Shown here one piece after another: positions 17,008-25,772 of a stretch of DNA of 64,000 bases. Every line of letters begins with the position of its first letter. The first letter of the stretch is position 1. The translations under genes and the position numbers were made by a program. Below the pieces are notes generated by a model. It did not search any database and was not told the origin of the DNA. It was given only the letters and a program-made list of their open reading frames with translations. Source of the DNA: Peptoniphilaceae bacterium (lineage in GTDB: Bacteria > Bacillota > Clostridia > Tissierellales > Peptoniphilaceae); assembly GCA_028723425.1 (NCBI GenBank), contig JAQYEZ010000006.1, positions 1 to 64,000 of the forward strand, read 5' to 3'.

Positions 17008-18450
17008 GTGGCTAAATCGGAATATTATGAATTGATAAAAGGAGACGTTCCTCTCTTTAATGCGAGAACAACTGAAAAAGAGTTATACTCAATTAATTCT
17101 AAATTTGGTAATAATATTGTTGTAGAAGGAGCTTTGGAAAAGTCAAGGTCAATTATTGAGCAAATGGGAGTAACAGACTATAAGTTTCAAGAACGTGTAA
17201 TCAATTACAGTTATTCAGATCTCTATAGAAACTCTATATTTAAAACAAATTTCTGTTTTGGTGAAGATAAGACTATTAATATTACAGAAGAAGAGATTTT
17301 ATTAAAAATAGAGAAATTAGCTGAACTAATTATCGATAATAGTATTGTAACGGGTGATGGAAAAAACAGAGAACGTTCTTGGTTGGGATATATAGAAGTG
17401 GAAAAAAGCTTTAGACAGATCTCACCAGTAGGGATTAATTTATATGATGGAAACACTGGAATAGCATTATTCTTTGCGGCTTTATATTACGTAACTAATA
17501 AAGAAATTTATCGTTCATACTGTATTGAGATATTAAACCCTGTTCAGAAGTATCTAAATAGATTTAATCTTGATTTTGAGATTCAAAATGGTTTTTATAA
17601 TGGTTATTTTGGAGTGATATATTCATTAAGATTAGTATCACAATTAATAAATGATAATAGTTATCTTGATTTATCAAACAAGTTACTGTCTAAGATCACT
17701 TGTGAAACTGTTAGTTCACGTTACTTTGATATAACTACTGGGAATGCAGGAGCACTACTAACACTTTTAAGATTAAATCAAAATGATCAATATGAACCTT
17801 TAATCAAGACTCTTATTAACTCAGTATTGAAAGAAATATGTTGGTCAGAAGATGGAGCTTATTTTGGTCTAGAGGGATACACAGGATTTTCTCATGGAAC
17901 TTCTGGTGTTTCTCACTTAATATATGCTTATAGCAAGAGAGGTAATAAAGAGTTAAAAAAAATAGTTAGTGAATTAATAAAATTTGAAAGAAATTTATTT
18001 GATAGCGACAGACTGAACTACAAAAAAAGTTTAACAGATCAAAATTGCGATTATAAATGGTGTCATGGTTTACCTGGTATTTTAGTAAACAGACTTATTT
18101 TATATAATCAAGATTATCGTGACGAGAATATCGAGAGAGAAATTGAAATTTGTATTTCTGGTATTAAAAAGAATGGATTTGGTTCTAATTATTGCTTATG
18201 TCATGGTGATTTAGGTAATTTAATGATTCTTAAAAAAGCAGCATCAATCCTGAATGATGATAATCTTGAACAAACAGTAAAATCAAATTCATTAATTATT
18301 GCAAATATATTATTTAATAAAATTTTCAATGATGATGTGTTTGTTAAGTATTCAGGTTTTGGACTGATGACTGGACTTGCAGGGATTGGATATTCTTTAG
18401 TATATTTATTGTTTAATGATAAAGAAGTTGCAAACATATTAGCTTTATAA
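17008..18450 (+). CDS. 5'-truncated LanM: intact LanC-like cyclase half
   Basis: 480 residues from GTG 17008, without a good ribosome site. The first 70-80 residues (YYELIKGDVPLFNARTTEK onward) match the end of a LanM dehydratase domain, and the frame stays open upstream to 16933. The rest is a complete LanC cyclase: GFSHGTSGVSH, WCHGLPGI and LCHGDLG supply the zinc Cys/Cys/His and catalytic His, and GLMTGLAGIGYSL closes the barrel. Full LanM is about 900-1,000 residues, so some 500 residues that install dehydroamino acids are missing. As it stands it could only cyclise a peptide dehydrated by another enzyme. Confidence 0.8.
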   Translation: MAKSEYYELIKGDVPLFNARTTEKELYSINSKFGNNIVVEGALEKSRSIIEQMGVTDYKFQERVINYSYSDLYRNSIFKTNFCFGEDKTINITEEEILLKIEKLAELIIDNSIVTGDGKNRERSWLGYIEVEKSFRQISPVGINLYDGNTGIALFFAALYYVTNKEIYRSYCIEILNPVQKYLNRFNLDFEIQNGFYNGYFGVIYSLRLVSQLINDNSYLDLSNKLLSKITCETVSSRYFDITTGNAGALLTLLRLNQNDQYEPLIKTLINSVLKEICWSEDGAYFGLEGYTGFSHGTSGVSHLIYAYSKRGNKELKKIVSELIKFERNLFDSDRLNYKKSLTDQNCDYKWCHGLPGILVNRLILYNQDYRDENIEREIEICISGIKKNGFGSNYCLCHGDLGNLMILKKAASILNDDNLEQTVKSNSLIIANILFNKIFNDDVFVKYSGFGLMTGLAGIGYSLVYLLFNDKEVANILAL

Positions 18451-18466
18451 GAAAGAGAAAATTCTA

Positions 18467-19222
18467 ATGAGTCGTAAAATAGTAGTTTATAATGGTAGTC
18501 CAAGAGGAATGCAATCTAATACTAATCAAGTAATAAATCATATGTTAAATAAACTTCCATATGATATGAATCTTGAAGTTTCATATATTGATGCTTTGCT
18601 GTATAAAATAAGACTTTGTAGAGGATGTTCACAGTGTTTTTCAACTGGGAAATGTCCTTTAGATAAAGTGGATGAAATGAAAAAGGTCAAGCATTTATTA
18701 TTAGAATCTGATTTAGTGATTTTAGGAACGCCAGTGTTTGCTGGAAATGTTAGCGGGCAATTTAAGGTAATGATTGATCGTTTAGCATATTGGTTACATT
18801 TAATGTGCTTATGTGGAAAGCCGATAATTATAGTTACAACGTCTTGTGGTAATGGTGTTTTTTTTACTGATCTTTACCTTAAAACCATTGTTAAATTCTG
18901 GGGCGGAAGACAGATTGCTAGTGCAAATTATACAATATTTGAGCGTGACGATATTTATTCAAAAAAGGCTGATGATTTAAGTACAGAATTAGCCACAAAA
19001 ATTGTGGAATGGTTTAGCTATAAAAAATTCGAAGATCGTACAATAATAAATGACTTGAACAAAATTTTTTATACGATGCAACAAAATATCAAGTTGTATG
19101 AACAAGATCCTAATTTTGAGTATCGTTACTGGAATGAAAATGGTTTGCTTAATTTAACGAATTTTGAAGAAGTTATTCTAAAATATAAAAGTATTACGAA
19201 GTATTTGATGGAGGTAATTTAA
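18467..19222 (+). CDS. NADPH-dependent FMN reductase-like flavoprotein
   Basis: 251 residues. Flavodoxin-like fold: the FMN phosphate loop is YNGSPRGMQSNTN at 8-20, followed by CRGCSQCFSTGKCPL, the cysteine cluster typical of the iron-sulfur-flavoprotein/NADPH-FMN-reductase group, and LGTPVFAGNVSGQFKVMIDR. It lies 16 bases after the LanM fragment and ends directly against the ABC ATPase gene, so it belongs to this operon. In lanthipeptide loci, reductases can convert dehydroalanine to D-alanine; that role here is only a suggestion. Confidence 0.8.
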   Translation: MSRKIVVYNGSPRGMQSNTNQVINHMLNKLPYDMNLEVSYIDALLYKIRLCRGCSQCFSTGKCPLDKVDEMKKVKHLLLESDLVILGTPVFAGNVSGQFKVMIDRLAYWLHLMCLCGKPIIIVTTSCGNGVFFTDLYLKTIVKFWGGRQIASANYTIFERDDIYSKKADDLSTELATKIVEWFSYKKFEDRTIINDLNKIFYTMQQNIKLYEQDPNFEYRYWNENGLLNLTNFEEVILKYKSITKYLMEVI

Positions 19223-20125
19223 ATGGAAAACAAAATTAAAATCACTAATCTAAATAAATCATATTTAGATAATCATGTCTTATGTGGTGTTGATTTGGAA
19301 TTAAATCCTGGTGAAATACTTGGTTTAGTAGGTACAAATGGAGCAGGTAAAACTACGCTCATGTCTATAATTCTTGGATTAAAGAAAAATTATACTGGTG
19401 ATATATATATTGATGGTGTTAATTTAAAGAATGTTAAAAGAAAAACGAATAAAAAATTAGGATGTTTAATTGAAAATCCAGGTCTTTATTCTAATTTAAC
19501 AGGATATCAGAATTTGCAGTACTTTTTATCTTTTGTAGGCAAAGGACAGGTAAATAATATTGATTATATAATTGAAAAACTACAACTTAATAGTTTTATT
19601 AACAAGAAAGTAAAAAAATATTCTCTTGGGATGAAACAGAGATTAGGAATTGGTATAGCCTTATTAGGTGAACCAGATTACTTAATTTTAGATGAGCCAA
19701 TGAGCGGAATCGATGCTGAGGTAGTTCCTGTGTTAAGAAATACACTTAAAGAATTAACTAAAGAAAAGAATATAGGAATAATGGTTTCAAGTCATGTTCT
19801 TAGTGAAATAGAATTATTGTGCGATAGAGTAGCAATACTTAGAGATGGAATCATTATTGATAATGTTGATTTGAATAAGCAAGGGCTCATTAGTAGTAAT
19901 AATTATATTATCTCAGCTCGTGATATCGGTGGTATAAAAAAGTATTTAATTTCAAACAATTATTTAGTGAAAGATTATGGGCACGAACTATTAGTTATGA
20001 TTCCTGATGGAAATTCTGAAGAATTACTCAGGAGATTGTTTATGAAAGGATATAGCATTTCTTCTTTAATACCTTATAAAGAAAAACTTGAAGATAGATT
20101 TATTAAAGCTATAGAGGAGATTTAA
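19223..20125 (+). CDS. ABC transporter ATPase, LanF-like
   Basis: 300 residues, one nucleotide-binding domain: Walker A GTNGAGKTT near 37-45, signature YSLGMKQRLG, Walker B YLILDEPMSGID and an H-loop in SSHVLSE. The C-terminal extension after residue 220 is typical of export and immunity ATPases of the bacitracin/lantibiotic type. GGAGG precedes the ATG. Its two permeases follow at once, giving a LanF-E-G arrangement thought to expel lantibiotics from the membrane and protect the cell. Confidence 0.88.
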   Translation: MENKIKITNLNKSYLDNHVLCGVDLELNPGEILGLVGTNGAGKTTLMSIILGLKKNYTGDIYIDGVNLKNVKRKTNKKLGCLIENPGLYSNLTGYQNLQYFLSFVGKGQVNNIDYIIEKLQLNSFINKKVKKYSLGMKQRLGIGIALLGEPDYLILDEPMSGIDAEVVPVLRNTLKELTKEKNIGIMVSSHVLSEIELLCDRVAILRDGIIIDNVDLNKQGLISSNNYIISARDIGGIKKYLISNNYLVKDYGHELLVMIPDGNSEELLRRLFMKGYSISSLIPYKEKLEDRFIKAIEEI

Positions 20126-20126
20126 A

Positions 20127-20846
20127 ATGAAAACAATTTTCTATGATTTAAAAAGGGTAAAAATATACTTAATATCATTTATAATTCTATCTTTTATAAT
20201 GATCAGTTTTTTCTGGAGTCGTGATCTTAGTAACTATAATGTTGGAGTTTTTAGCTATTATTTTTTTGCAATGAATTATTTTGGTATGCTTTGTATAATC
20301 TCAAGATTATACATTGAAGACTTTCAAACTGGCGCAATTAAGAATTTGTATGTTTGCGCTGGCTCTATTAAAAAAATTATTAGTCAACGTTTATTAAGTT
20401 CAATAGCAATAGGATTTGTAATATTTTTGTCTTCTCAAGTTAATGTTGTTATTTCATATAATAAACTTTCTAAAATATTTGAACTTAATGAATTTATAAA
20501 ATCGAGTTTAAGTATGTTAGTTGTATATTTATTGGTAACAATACTAATATCATCCTACATAGGATTAATTTCTTATGCCTTTTCAAATTATAAAAGAGCA
20601 TATATTGCAGCAATACTACCACCTGCATTATTACATTATATTTTTCCATTTGTTCTTTTGATAACAAGTTCTTATGCAGATACATTTTTGAGAAAGACGA
20701 TTGAGTATTTACCAAACGGACTTATTATTACATGGGCAAATATGTGGAATGTCAATTTAACACAGTTTTTGGTTTTTGTGATTTGGGTAGCTATTTTCCT
20801 TTTGTTAACTATGTTAATTTCAAGTCGCAAAGACCTATTGAGATAA
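20127..20846 (+). CDS. ABC-2 type permease, LanE/LanG-like
   Basis: 239 residues with about six predicted membrane helices in the ABC-2 topology of lantibiotic-immunity permeases. The segment IEDFQTGAIKNLYVCAGSIKKIISQRLL, a cytoplasmic coupling stretch between helices 2 and 3, is matched in spacing by IATEDFEFGTYKNVYTGRYRF in the next gene, so the two are related halves. It starts 1 base after the ATPase gene, with GAGGAG upstream. Confidence 0.8.
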   Translation: MKTIFYDLKRVKIYLISFIILSFIMISFFWSRDLSNYNVGVFSYYFFAMNYFGMLCIISRLYIEDFQTGAIKNLYVCAGSIKKIISQRLLSSIAIGFVIFLSSQVNVVISYNKLSKIFELNEFIKSSLSMLVVYLLVTILISSYIGLISYAFSNYKRAYIAAILPPALLHYIFPFVLLITSSYADTFLRKTIEYLPNGLIITWANMWNVNLTQFLVFVIWVAIFLLLTMLISSRKDLLR

Positions 20847-20863
20847 AAAGAAAGGGGTTTGGT

Positions 20864-21571
20864 TTGAATTATATTAAATCTGAATTTAATAGAGTATTTG
20901 AAACTAAAATAATTTGTTTTGGAATAGGTCTTATCAGTTTAATTTCCTTTATTTTTGGAAGATTTATTCTAGGTGAATCAATGACAATACTTCTAGGCAT
21001 ACTAGCTAATGTGAGTCTTATTTATCTAATTGCCTGTAGCTCAAGTATAGCTACAGAAGATTTTGAGTTTGGAACTTACAAAAATGTATATACAGGAAGA
21101 TACAGATTTATTGAAGTAATAATCATGAAACTTATTGTTTATATGCTTATATGCTTAGTATTATCCCTTGTTGTTGGCCTTATTTCATTATTGAATGTGG
21201 CTGTTAGTGGTGAAAGTATTAATTTAGCAATTATAAAAGATACAATATTAAAAAAACTTATAATATATTTAATTTGTGGTCTCTGCATGTTTTCTTTTTC
21301 TCAGCTGTTGGGATTAACATTTAAAAGCTTTAGCCTGGATCTAATCGTCATGTTTAGTTTATTCTATGGAATATTATCAGAATTAATTGATTTATTTTCC
21401 AGAAGTTCAGAAGCGATTTTATCGAAAGTGGTATCAATATTGCCATTTTCAATTGTTCCTAAAATGATAATCAATAGTGAACTTAGTTGGTTTAATGTGA
21501 GTATATCAACAATTAGTGCTTTAATAATTATTTTATTAATTAAGTTATGTGAGAAAATATGGTTTAGATAA
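20864..21571 (+). CDS. Second ABC-2 type permease, LanE/LanG-like
   Basis: 235 residues with about six membrane helices. The TTG at 20864 is chosen as start because AAAGAAAGGGG lies 8 bases before it and the protein then begins NYIKSEFNR, as expected for this family. Starting further upstream at 20732 would force an unlikely 115-base overlap with the previous gene. It partners the preceding permease and the ATPase in a LanFEG-like immunity transporter. It is followed at 1 base by the LanT-like gene. Confidence 0.78.
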   Translation: MNYIKSEFNRVFETKIICFGIGLISLISFIFGRFILGESMTILLGILANVSLIYLIACSSSIATEDFEFGTYKNVYTGRYRFIEVIIMKLIVYMLICLVLSLVVGLISLLNVAVSGESINLAIIKDTILKKLIIYLICGLCMFSFSQLLGLTFKSFSLDLIVMFSLFYGILSELIDLFSRSSEAILSKVVSILPFSIVPKMIINSELSWFNVSISTISALIIILLIKLCEKIWFR

Positions 21572-21572
21572 T

Positions 21573-23717
21573 ATGAGAGTAAGAGTTCCTTATGTAGAGC
21601 AAATGAGTTCGTCTGAGTGTGGTATAACTTGTGTAGCTATGATTTTACGTTATTATAAGAGCTATGTGAGTTTACAATTATTAAGAGAATATCTAGATAC
21701 AGGTAGAGATGGTTCTTCCATTGGACAATTAGTTGATTTGTGTTCAAAATTTCAACTTTCAACACAAGTATCTAAAACACCTATTGATAAGTTAAAAGAA
21801 TGCTATTTTCCATTAATAGCATATTGTAATGAAAGTCATTTTGTTATAATTGAGAGAATTCATGGAAATTACGTTTATATTGTTGATCCTAATGATGGCT
21901 TCATTAAAAAAACAATGGATGATTTTAATTATATATACTCAGATTATATTATTGAGGTGTACCCAAATAAAAACTTCAAACGTATTAAAAAGAAAAATTT
22001 TGTATTTAGTGATTTGTGTAAAATAATGAAAGAAAGATATTATCTCTTTTTCACTATATTTTCCATATCTATAGTTATTTATTTCTTGTCTTTAAGTATT
22101 CCTATAATGATGAAAACTATAATTGACTCCATAGATTTAAGGACAAGTTCAAACACAAAGATTTATTCATATATACTTCTTATAGGAATAGTTATAACGT
22201 CGTTATTTTCGTATATTCAGAATATACTATTAATAAATTATCGAACTTTTATGGATTTTCGTGTGTCATCAGAAATCATTAAGAAAATTTTAAGTGTTTC
22301 ATACCATTTCTTTGAAATTAGACGAAAGTCAGATTTATTAATGACGATTAATAGTGGATATATAATTAGAGAAATAATTGCACAGCAGCTTATCCAAGGA
22401 ATTATTGATATGGGAGCTATTATATTTATGATTGTATACATGTTCAAACAATCGGTATCTATCTGTATTGTAAGCATTTCTCTTTTTATAATTAATGCAT
22501 TTTATTTAGCCTGGTCAAGACCAAGAATAATTAATGAAAATAGACAATTGGTTAATAAAAGAAGCGAAGTAGAAGGCCAACAAGTTGAAATCATATACTC
22601 AATGCTAGGTATAAAAATGGCAGGTATTGAAAACTATGTTTATGATAACTGGAAACAAAAACAAGATTCATACTTAGATATGCAAAAAGGTATTGAAAGA
22701 ATTAAGAACAAACTCACTTCAGTTTCTGTGCTTATTTCTAAGGTTTCTCCATTTATAATTTTTAGTATTAGTTTGGGCCTACATTCCTCTGGAAAGATAA
22801 CATTGGGAGATATTATGGCTTTTTATTCCCTAAGTTCAACATTTTTTAACCTAGCTGCTTCTGTTTCTAATGTTTACAATAGCTATATTAATAGTGGAGT
22901 ATATCTTGAGAGAGTTCATGAAATATTATCCTTTGAAGAGAATAAAATTAACCAAGAAAAAAATAATATAACTTGTATAAACGGAGAAATAGAACTTAAG
23001 GATGTATCTTTTTCATATTCTAAGCACTCTTCTAGAGTATTATCAAATATTAATCTTATAGTTAAACCAGGACAAAAAATTGCTATTGTTGGTATGTCTG
23101 GATCTGGGAAAAGTACCCTAGGGAAAATAATGATGGGACTTTATACGCCAAGTGAAGGAAGTGTGTTTATAGATGGAAGTGATATACAAAGTTATGAATC
23201 TTCAAATCTAAGAAAACAAATTGGAATAGTCCCTCAAGACATGACTCTTTTTAATCGCTCTATAGCTTATAATATAGGCTTGGGTAGAGAAGATATAAGC
23301 TTAGATGAAATAATCGAGTCTGCAAAAAGAGCTATGATTCACGATGAAATTATGGCTATGCCACTAGGTTATAATACTGTGATTTCAGAATTAGGAATGA
23401 ATTTATCGGGAGGTCAAAGACAAAGAATAGCACTCGCTAGAGCAATTGTTAAACGTCCAAGACTTTTAATACTTGACGAAGCAACAAGTGCACTTGATTC
23501 ATTTAACGAATCGAAAATCTTTGAATATTTTAAGAGTGAGAAATGCACTCAGATTATTATAGCGCATCGTTTATCAACGATTATTGATTCAGATCTCATT
23601 GTTGTTATGGATAATGGTAGGATAGTTGATATTGGAAATCACGACAAATTATATACTTATTCAGAAGCGTATAAAAAAATATATAATACTTCAGCTACTG
23701 ATGTAATAAAAAATTAA
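21573..23717 (+). CDS. Peptidase-containing ABC exporter, LanT-like
   Basis: 714 residues. An N-terminal C39 cysteine peptidase (Cys in SSSECGITC, His in ESHFVII, Asp in VDPNDG) normally cuts leader peptides after a double-glycine. Membrane domain with about six helices at roughly 155-430. C-terminal ATPase with Walker A GMSGSGKST, signature NLSGGQRQRIALARA, Walker B LLILDEATSALD and an H-loop His. The ATG at 21573 fits the family N terminus (RVPYVEQM); no strong ribosome site is seen, so it is probably translated by coupling to the permease gene ending 1 base before. All catalytic residues are intact, but no substrate peptide gene is nearby. Confidence 0.9.
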   Translation: MRVRVPYVEQMSSSECGITCVAMILRYYKSYVSLQLLREYLDTGRDGSSIGQLVDLCSKFQLSTQVSKTPIDKLKECYFPLIAYCNESHFVIIERIHGNYVYIVDPNDGFIKKTMDDFNYIYSDYIIEVYPNKNFKRIKKKNFVFSDLCKIMKERYYLFFTIFSISIVIYFLSLSIPIMMKTIIDSIDLRTSSNTKIYSYILLIGIVITSLFSYIQNILLINYRTFMDFRVSSEIIKKILSVSYHFFEIRRKSDLLMTINSGYIIREIIAQQLIQGIIDMGAIIFMIVYMFKQSVSICIVSISLFIINAFYLAWSRPRIINENRQLVNKRSEVEGQQVEIIYSMLGIKMAGIENYVYDNWKQKQDSYLDMQKGIERIKNKLTSVSVLISKVSPFIIFSISLGLHSSGKITLGDIMAFYSLSSTFFNLAASVSNVYNSYINSGVYLERVHEILSFEENKINQEKNNITCINGEIELKDVSFSYSKHSSRVLSNINLIVKPGQKIAIVGMSGSGKSTLGKIMMGLYTPSEGSVFIDGSDIQSYESSNLRKQIGIVPQDMTLFNRSIAYNIGLGREDISLDEIIESAKRAMIHDEIMAMPLGYNTVISELGMNLSGGQRQRIALARAIVKRPRLLILDEATSALDSFNESKIFEYFKSEKCTQIIIAHRLSTIIDSDLIVVMDNGRIVDIGNHDKLYTYSEAYKKIYNTSATDVIKN

Positions 23718-24178
23718 ATAAAACAATATCTAGATGGTAATAATAGCTAGATATAATTACAGAGCTTTTCTATATCGTGTATTCTAAAATAAATTATTTT
23801 TAGTTCTTATAATTATAAGAGAGTAAATAGTCTGGCAAATGATAAAAATTTTTCAATTTGGCTAATAATATGCTATAAGAGTGAGAAAAAGAAATAAAGA
23901 AAATAAAAAAGATGGAAAAATCAAAATAATATAAAAATGCAGTATGGGGTGGTCTTAGGACTGCCTTTTATTGTAATCTTCTGTGGGTGATTTTAATGGA
24001 TAAAATCTATAGTTTATAACTATTAAATTCATGCTATCTATTAGCAGTTGTAATTTCTGCTGCCATTAGCATTTCTAGTAGGATATAGATATGGTAATAG
24101 CTAATCTGGGTAAATATATAACATAGGAATATATGCAAAATCCTATGGAGGAAAAATAATAATAGAAAGGAAGAGTAT
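23718..24178. other. Right edge of the accessory island, possible transporter scrap
   Basis: 461 bases with no intact gene. A TATCTAG/CTAGATA hairpin lies just after the exporter stop codon. At about 23938-23994 a frame reads MQYGVVLGLPFIVIFCG and then stops; this hydrophobic stretch resembles the late helix of a BCCT-type transporter and may be a gene remnant. No lanthipeptide precursor is recognisable on either strand. Confidence 0.4.
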
Positions 24179-25693
24179 ATGGCATATAAATATGGACATG
24201 GACTAAAAACTTTACCTGATTTCTTTAAAGGAGAAGAAATAGGAGAGATTAAAACAGTTAAAGATTATGATCTTGTTATTGTTGGTGCAGGTACACCTGG
24301 AGTTCCTGCGGCTATTAGGGCTATTGAAAGAGGTTTGAAAGTTTGTGTTATACAAAAGGAGAAGGAAGCTTCTGCTTGTGGTAATATTGGTGCAGGTATT
24401 ATTTTGGATAAGTCTTCAAAGGAAGATATAGAAAAGGTTATCTCTGAAGAAGTTAAGGGAAATAACTACAGATCAAAAAGGCAATTATATGCACACTGGG
24501 CTTATAATTCTGGAGAAGCTGTAAGCTGGCTAATAGATCATGGCAAAAAAGCAGGCTGTAAAGTAATGGATGTAGGTGATGCTCCTCACAAAGAACTTAA
24601 CAATAAGCTTGGAACCAACCTTCATTTTGTGACATCAGTATTTGGTCCAAAACCTTATAGTGTTACAGATGCTATAAAAGAGCTTGCCCAATATGCAGAA
24701 AAAATGGGCGTTGATTTTTATTATAATACAAGAGCTATAGAACTTGTAAAAGAAGGAAAAAGAGTAAGTGGAGTTATAGGTAAAAAAGATTTAGAATACA
24801 TACAATTTAATGGAAAGTATGGTGTCATAGTAGCAAGTGGAGATTATCAAAATGACGATGAAATGTTAGCCTACTATCTACCTGATGTTATAAATTTTAA
24901 TAAGAAAAAATCAGGTAGAACAGGTGATGGTCAAAAAATGATAGTTAGGGCTGGTGGAGTTATGGAAAATATAGGCCATACAAAAATGTGCCACGACTTT
25001 GATTCAGGTCCATCATCAATGATGAGTATGCCTTATTTAAGAGTAAAGAAAAATGGTAAGAGATTTACAAATGAAACTGTTCCTATGGAATATATGAACT
25101 GCTTTTTAAATTCTAAAGAAGATCTTGGCGAATATATGCAAATATTTGACAGCCTCTATATAGAAAAAGGAAAGGGAAAAATAGGAGGTTCACCTGTCGA
25201 ACTTAGCGAACTTAAAAAATTCATAAAAGAAGAAGATGTTGAAGATAGAACTGGTGCTATAGAAAATTTAATTGATACACAAAAAGCAGATAGCTTGGAA
25301 GAACTTGCAGAAAAACTTGGCATAAAAGATATAAATACTTTTGTGGAAACAGTAAATAATTACAATAAGATGGCAAAAGAGGGCAAGGATACTGAATTTG
25401 GAGTTGATTCAGATCAAATGATAACTGTTGAAAAGCCACCATTCTATGGCATTCATAGACATATTAGGCTCACTTTAACTTGTTCAGGAGTAAATATAGA
25501 TCAAAATCACAGATGTTTGGATGAGAATAATCAACCAATAGAAGGACTTTTTGCTATAGGAAATGTTGCAGGCAATATGTACGGAGCAAGTGACTATCCT
25601 CTTGGAGTTGTAGGTATTAACCTTGCCAACAACTACACATCTGCTTATACAACAGCAAATTATGTGGCAGATTTAAAAGAAAAAGACCTATAA
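24179..25693 (+). CDS. FAD-dependent fumarate-reductase-like flavoprotein
   Basis: 504 residues. An N-terminal Rossmann motif DLVIVGAGTPGVPAA binds FAD (about 32-46); a capping domain follows and the C-terminal FAD contacts are in GLFAIGNVAGNMYGASDYP. The fold is that of the fumarate reductase/succinate dehydrogenase flavoprotein and related soluble enone reductases. There is no signal peptide, FMN-binding or haem domain, so it is a cytosolic enzyme needing a separate electron donor. The substrate cannot be read from sequence. GAAAGGAAG precedes the ATG. Confidence 0.82.
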   Translation: MAYKYGHGLKTLPDFFKGEEIGEIKTVKDYDLVIVGAGTPGVPAAIRAIERGLKVCVIQKEKEASACGNIGAGIILDKSSKEDIEKVISEEVKGNNYRSKRQLYAHWAYNSGEAVSWLIDHGKKAGCKVMDVGDAPHKELNNKLGTNLHFVTSVFGPKPYSVTDAIKELAQYAEKMGVDFYYNTRAIELVKEGKRVSGVIGKKDLEYIQFNGKYGVIVASGDYQNDDEMLAYYLPDVINFNKKKSGRTGDGQKMIVRAGGVMENIGHTKMCHDFDSGPSSMMSMPYLRVKKNGKRFTNETVPMEYMNCFLNSKEDLGEYMQIFDSLYIEKGKGKIGGSPVELSELKKFIKEEDVEDRTGAIENLIDTQKADSLEELAEKLGIKDINTFVETVNNYNKMAKEGKDTEFGVDSDQMITVEKPPFYGIHRHIRLTLTCSGVNIDQNHRCLDENNQPIEGLFAIGNVAGNMYGASDYPLGVVGINLANNYTSAYTTANYVADLKEKDL

Positions 25694-25723
25694 AAAACTT
25701 ATTTAAAAATTTAAGCTATAAAA

Positions 25724-25772
25724 AATAGGATAGACATTTAGATTTTATTCTAAAGTCTGTCCTACTTTTATT
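25724..25772. terminator. Bidirectional terminator between flavoprotein and LysR genes
   Basis: TAGGATAGACATTTAG pairs with CTAAAGTCTGTCCTA almost perfectly, flanked by A-rich and T-rich ends. Confidence 0.8.

Noticed and set aside
20732..20863. Long start for the second permease, overlapping the first by 115 bases
   Set aside because: TTG 20864 has a strong Shine-Dalgarno and gives the expected N terminus.
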